From contig JBLWGC010000140.1 of assembly GCA_048772705.1 (NCBI GenBank), forward strand, positions 282,143 through 346,142: a stretch of DNA of 64,000 bases, written 5' to 3'. The notes beneath the pieces were generated by a model that did not search any database, had not been told where the DNA came from, and saw only the letters and a list, made by a program, of their open reading frames with translations. Source of the stretch: Leidyana gryllorum EB-2025a (lineage: Eukaryota > Apicomplexa). Position 1 is the stretch's first letter, and each line of letters begins with the position of its first letter. Positions 60,695 to 64,000 of this stretch are shown one piece after another. The position numbers and the translations under genes were made by a program.

Positions 60695-62770
60695 TTAGTC
60701 GTCCAATGATAGTTCCATTGCGAGTTGCCGGAGCTTCATCGCCTCCGTCTTAGTGGTCAACTTAGCGATGGTCTCAACCTGAGTGTCCGCCCATTGTTTC
60801 ATTAGTTTCTTCTGCGCTGTCAATTGGCGGCTCAACTCACGGATGAGGGCATCTTGAGTGACCGCTCGCTGTTCCATCGCCTCACTCTTAGTGGTCAACT
60901 TAGCGATGGTCTCAACCTGAGTGTCCGCCCATTGTTTCATCAGTTTCTTCTGCGCTGTCAATTGGCGGCTCAACTCACGGATGAGGGCATCTTGAGTGAC
61001 CGCTCGCTGTTCCATCGCCTCAGTCTTAGTGGTCAAGTGAAGGAGAAGTTCCTCCTGATGTGCTGCTTGTTGCCTCCTTGCCTCAATCTCGGCGGTCAAT
61101 CTGGCATCTCGCTGTTCCGCTCGGGCCTTCACCTCAGTCAAAAACTTTATCTGTACCGATTGACTGGCCTTCACTTCCTGTAACTCACGGAACCGTCCAT
61201 ACAACTCCCCCAAGCTAGCTTCGCATTCACGCTGACACAGATCGGTAGCGTTCCTCGCGAGCTCGATTCCAATGTTGCCAACCGCTGAGCCACAACGTCG
61301 CTCTGGAGAGTCCTGTTGCATTTCTGGCAAATCTCGTGGAGTGGTACTGGCAGCATTGTAACCCGACTGTGAGTCTGGCGGTGGACACTTCTCGCCTGTG
61401 ACTTCCAAAGCGAACGTCACCGGGCCTCTCCTTTCGCAGTCGGGAGCAACAGCGTGAAGGGCGGCGGTAACCTCCCCGTATTTCGGTAACTCATCATGGA
61501 TTTTTCGCGTGAGTTCGGCCAGATCCTCCAATTTCACTTTCCCTTTGTGTCGGAGACTTAAGACGTAATGATTTGCGGCAGCATCTTTGAACCATTTGAA
61601 AGATTCACAATCTCGCAATAATTGGATCGTGCGATCTCCGGGATCGATCAATCGAGGCTCTTCTATTCCGGTTGTCATCATTGGAAACACTCGATTTTCA
61701 ATTCGGGCCGCATTGACTCTCACTCCGCAATTGCCTGAGGCCTCTGGCAATATTACGTTGTCGAGACAGTAATTAGTGAAGGTTCCGCTGCCGCACTGCA
61801 GACTCATATCTCCCCTAAGGTGGGCCTTCACTTCTAGCGATCCCGCTTCGGATTGGAAGACAAACGGCTGAATGCACTCCAACGGACACTCGAAGGTCGA
61901 CGTCTGATTATCAGTGGCGCAAAGGGTCAGCGGTATCTCAATCTTCAGATGAGAATCTTCGATGCTCTTTGGTCTCTCCCACTCGAAGGAGGGGGCTTTG
62001 CACGTCAGTTGGGTTATTCCGCTGAGAGCTCTGGATTCCATTATCTCTCTGATGTCCACCAGACTGGATGGATTCTGTGATATCAACATTCGTTCTCGAC
62101 GTTCGTAGATATAATGGCGTTCTTGGGGTCCATCTCCAAGAGACATAGTGACTATGATGGATTTCCAATCGAAGATCATTTCGCGGTCAAAGCAACTCTT
62201 ACACCAACCGTAGACACCTTCGACTTCTCCCGGATGGAGAGTCAATGAGCAAAGGTTCGAGTCTCTCTCCACTTGAATCAATTTACTCAACTCACAGAAC
62301 TCTCCGATATCCGGTTGTTTGTAGGCGTTTGCGTCGGCAGAACAGTGAAATCTCATTGTTTGGCGCCCATTGGAGTCGGGCGCAGTGAGTGTAATCTTAT
62401 CGATGGAGTCGAGAAACGTCGCACGACTTCGACCGCGGGGCTTCTTGGGTTCACATCGCTCGATCGTCAGTGGGAGCCAAAAGTGTGAGGGTTTGTTGTA
62501 CGTCCACTCGAACGCTTGGACCGCAATAGAGCATTGGACATTGAGGTTGACAAAATGGAAACACAAACTCTTAATTACGTCGGCCAATTTGTGGAGGTCG
62601 AGTGACCCTTCAGTCTTTCGGATCCGCAGTTGCACAGCATTGGTCTCTTCATAATGGAACCATTCAGCTGAGTCGCAGTCTCTCAGAAATGCAGTGGTGG
62701 TCGAAGACAATGTAATGGGTGCCTGTGCCATCGGTACTACAGCTCCACTAGAAGGGGGCAGGGAGGGCAT
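60695..62770 (-). CDS. PCW family member 17
   Basis: An intact single-exon gene. I choose the ATG at 62770 (MPSLPPSSGAVVPMAQAPIT, 691 aa) because it aligns with the head of copy 16. An upstream in-frame ATG at 62824 would add 18 residues. Module one: FLRDCDSAEWFHYEETNAV, HKLADVIKSL, FEWTYNKPSHFWLPLTI. Middle: FTNYCLDNVILPEASG and NAARIENRVFPMM. Module two: LLRDCESFKWFKDA, HYVLSLRHKGK, AVAPDCERRG. The coiled coil of about 190 residues contains two 46-residue repeats, then ends KLRQLAMELSLDD, a variant of the family tag. Confidence 0.85.
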   Translation of the reverse strand: MPSLPPSSGAVVPMAQAPITLSSTTTAFLRDCDSAEWFHYEETNAVQLRIRKTEGSLDLHKLADVIKSLCFHFVNLNVQCSIAVQAFEWTYNKPSHFWLPLTIERCEPKKPRGRSRATFLDSIDKITLTAPDSNGRQTMRFHCSADANAYKQPDIGEFCELSKLIQVERDSNLCSLTLHPGEVEGVYGWCKSCFDREMIFDWKSIIVTMSLGDGPQERHYIYERRERMLISQNPSSLVDIREIMESRALSGITQLTCKAPSFEWERPKSIEDSHLKIEIPLTLCATDNQTSTFECPLECIQPFVFQSEAGSLEVKAHLRGDMSLQCGSGTFTNYCLDNVILPEASGNCGVRVNAARIENRVFPMMTTGIEEPRLIDPGDRTIQLLRDCESFKWFKDAAANHYVLSLRHKGKVKLEDLAELTRKIHDELPKYGEVTAALHAVAPDCERRGPVTFALEVTGEKCPPPDSQSGYNAASTTPRDLPEMQQDSPERRCGSAVGNIGIELARNATDLCQRECEASLGELYGRFRELQEVKASQSVQIKFLTEVKARAEQRDARLTAEIEARRQQAAHQEELLLHLTTKTEAMEQRAVTQDALIRELSRQLTAQKKLMKQWADTQVETIAKLTTKSEAMEQRAVTQDALIRELSRQLTAQKKLMKQWADTQVETIAKLTTKTEAMKLRQLAMELSLDD
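60749..61030 (-). repeat. 138-bp tandem duplication in the copy 17 coil
   Basis: Two near-identical 138-bp units (starts 60749 and 60887) encode a 46-residue repeat including QRAVTQDALIRELSRQLTAQ. Unlike the 21- and 42-residue repeats elsewhere in the array, 46 is not a multiple of seven. Confidence 0.9.
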
Positions 62771-62824
62771 TGTTAACCACGAGACTCGAAGCAAAAAGGT
62801 GTCAAAGGATAAAAAGTGGGTCAA

Positions 62825-63104
62825 ATCCGATCACATCAGATCTCTCCGAATGGGAAATGTGGACAGTGCCGTCGAGTTCCACACAACAGCGCACGTGAAG
62901 ATTAACGCCGCATCACAACACTCACGCGTTCGGATTGGATTCCCTTTGAATGTTCTCTCTGGGAACCTCGAATACCACAGGGTTTTGGTTATTTGATGCG
63001 ACCTATCAAAAAGTCAACCCGCGAGCCCTTCATTTGAAGGGACCGAATTTGCTATGTCTCCATTCGAGCAACGATTACGAATACCGACTTACCAATACTG
63101 ATGC
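62825..63104. other. Spacer between copies 17 and 18
   Basis: 280 bp upstream of copy 17 with no array motif visible on the minus strand; presumed promoter region of copy 17. Confidence 0.45.
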
Positions 63105-64000
63105 TCAACTTAGCAGCAACATTTTCATTCCGAGTTGCCGCTGTTCCAACGCCTCAGTTTTGGTGGTCAACAGAGCGATATTCTCCAGCTGAGCTGCGCT
63201 CTGTCGCTCCATCATTTCAACCTGAGCCCTCAAGCTGGCGATGATGGCATCTTGAATCATCTCTCGTTCCTTTAACTGCTGATTTTCACGAATTAAAGTG
63301 GCCTCTCTCGCAGTCAAATCGGCGATAGTTGCAGCAGTGTCAGAGGTCAGCTGAGCAATAATCTCTGCCCGAGTCGCCAGAGTCTTGTCTTGCGCCGTCA
63401 GACGACTCTTCAGTTCCCCAATCGTTGCATCGTGGGACTCCTTCCACTGCATCGCCTGATTAAGTGTCAGATTGAGAGCTTTCAAGGCAGCCAACAGTGC
63501 TTCACTGAAAGTGAATTGGGCCATAGCTGTCTCCCGCATCCGATCCCACTCTTCTGTGGAGTCTCCAGTGCCCCCTCCAATGTGGAGTGACAGATTTCAA
63601 CGACTTTCCTCAGAGGCTCAATCTGGATGTCTCCTGACAGTGTACCAGCATCCCCTCCAAGCGTCTCGTCTGCGGTTCCCGTCGCACCGCTCCGGCGTCG
63701 TCGGTGTCATGCCGCCGCCGTCAGTCCCACAATCTGGCGGCAGCTACTTTTCTCCAGACATGTCCAAAGCAAAAAGAAGCGGAGCAGTACCGTTCACAGT
63801 CGCGTGCCTGAGGGTGACCGGAGGCGGTGACCTCTCCGGTCATCGGCAGCTCATCGTGAATTCTTTGTGTCAAATCGGCCGAATGATATTTCGATCTCAC
63901 TCTCCCTCTATGTTTCAGCTCCGAGACGTAATGATTTTCCAAAGATTCACACGCCGCAATAATTGGATCGCGCGATCTCCGCGATTATCTATTGGGCCGG
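63105..64000 (-). pseudogene. PCW copy 18, frameshifted, runs off the window
   Basis: The 3' end of another copy. The coiled coil at 63105-63539 is open (IIAQLTSDTAATIADLTARE) and ends LEQRQLGMKMLLLS, the family tag. Upstream at 63721-63942 a different frame carries module two (ENHYVSELKHRGRVR, LTQRIHDELPMTGEVTASGH, ARDCERY), with the VAPDC motif altered. At least one frameshift separates the two, near 63545-63720. The remaining N-terminal part lies beyond base 64000. Confidence 0.75.

Overview
This is a gene-dense protist nuclear window with standard stop codons. Most conserved genes carry several GT-AG introns, and some of these are only about 24-30 nt long. An oocyst-wall-type cysteine-repeat protein, a BT1-type folate/biopterin transporter, a Qc-SNARE of SYP7 type, Rab6 and an IRP-type aconitase together suggest an alveolate, most likely an apicomplexan or a close relative. 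That placement rests mainly on one protein and is an inference; I do not assign a species.

Region 1 (1-24133) is a housekeeping block. It holds the 3' part of an SNW1/Prp45 spliceosomal gene, a GUP1-like MBOAT acyltransferase, an unrecognised spliced gene, a 1066-aa low-complexity protein, a spliced pseudokinase, Rab6, aconitase, a cold-shock-domain/glycine-rich RNA-binding protein, a minisatellite built from 34- and 58-bp units, a BT1 transporter, an oocyst-wall-like protein, an RHD3/Sey1-like protein with a broken P-loop, and a Qc-SNARE with a long tail beyond its membrane anchor.

Region 2 (25227-64000) is almost entirely a tandem array of one protein family that I do not recognise. About 18 copies or relics are visible, nine of them essentially intact. 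All are intronless and all but the first are on the minus strand. Each full copy has a module of about 85 residues (consensus FLxDCDSxxW ... LAEVT ... EW), then a beta-rich middle, then a second diverged copy of the same module (LLRxCESxxW ... HYVLNLRHKGK ... LAELT ... VAPDCE), then a variable coiled-coil tail. I call it the paired C-S-W module (PCW) family for reference. The tails grow by in-frame minisatellites (63 and 126 bp, i.e. 3 and 6 heptads). They end in a recurrent GMKLSL-like tag, a transmembrane anchor, or other sequence. Two copies start with MGNA, which fits N-myristoylation.

The array shows active birth and death: an 800-bp near-identical block shared by two copies, mosaic identity between others, 1-nt and 16-nt frameshifts, an inverted head fragment, and a 601-bp solo LTR (5-bp target duplication) inside one copy. 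The array has the architecture of a rapidly evolving lineage-specific family. Its function cannot be read from sequence alone.
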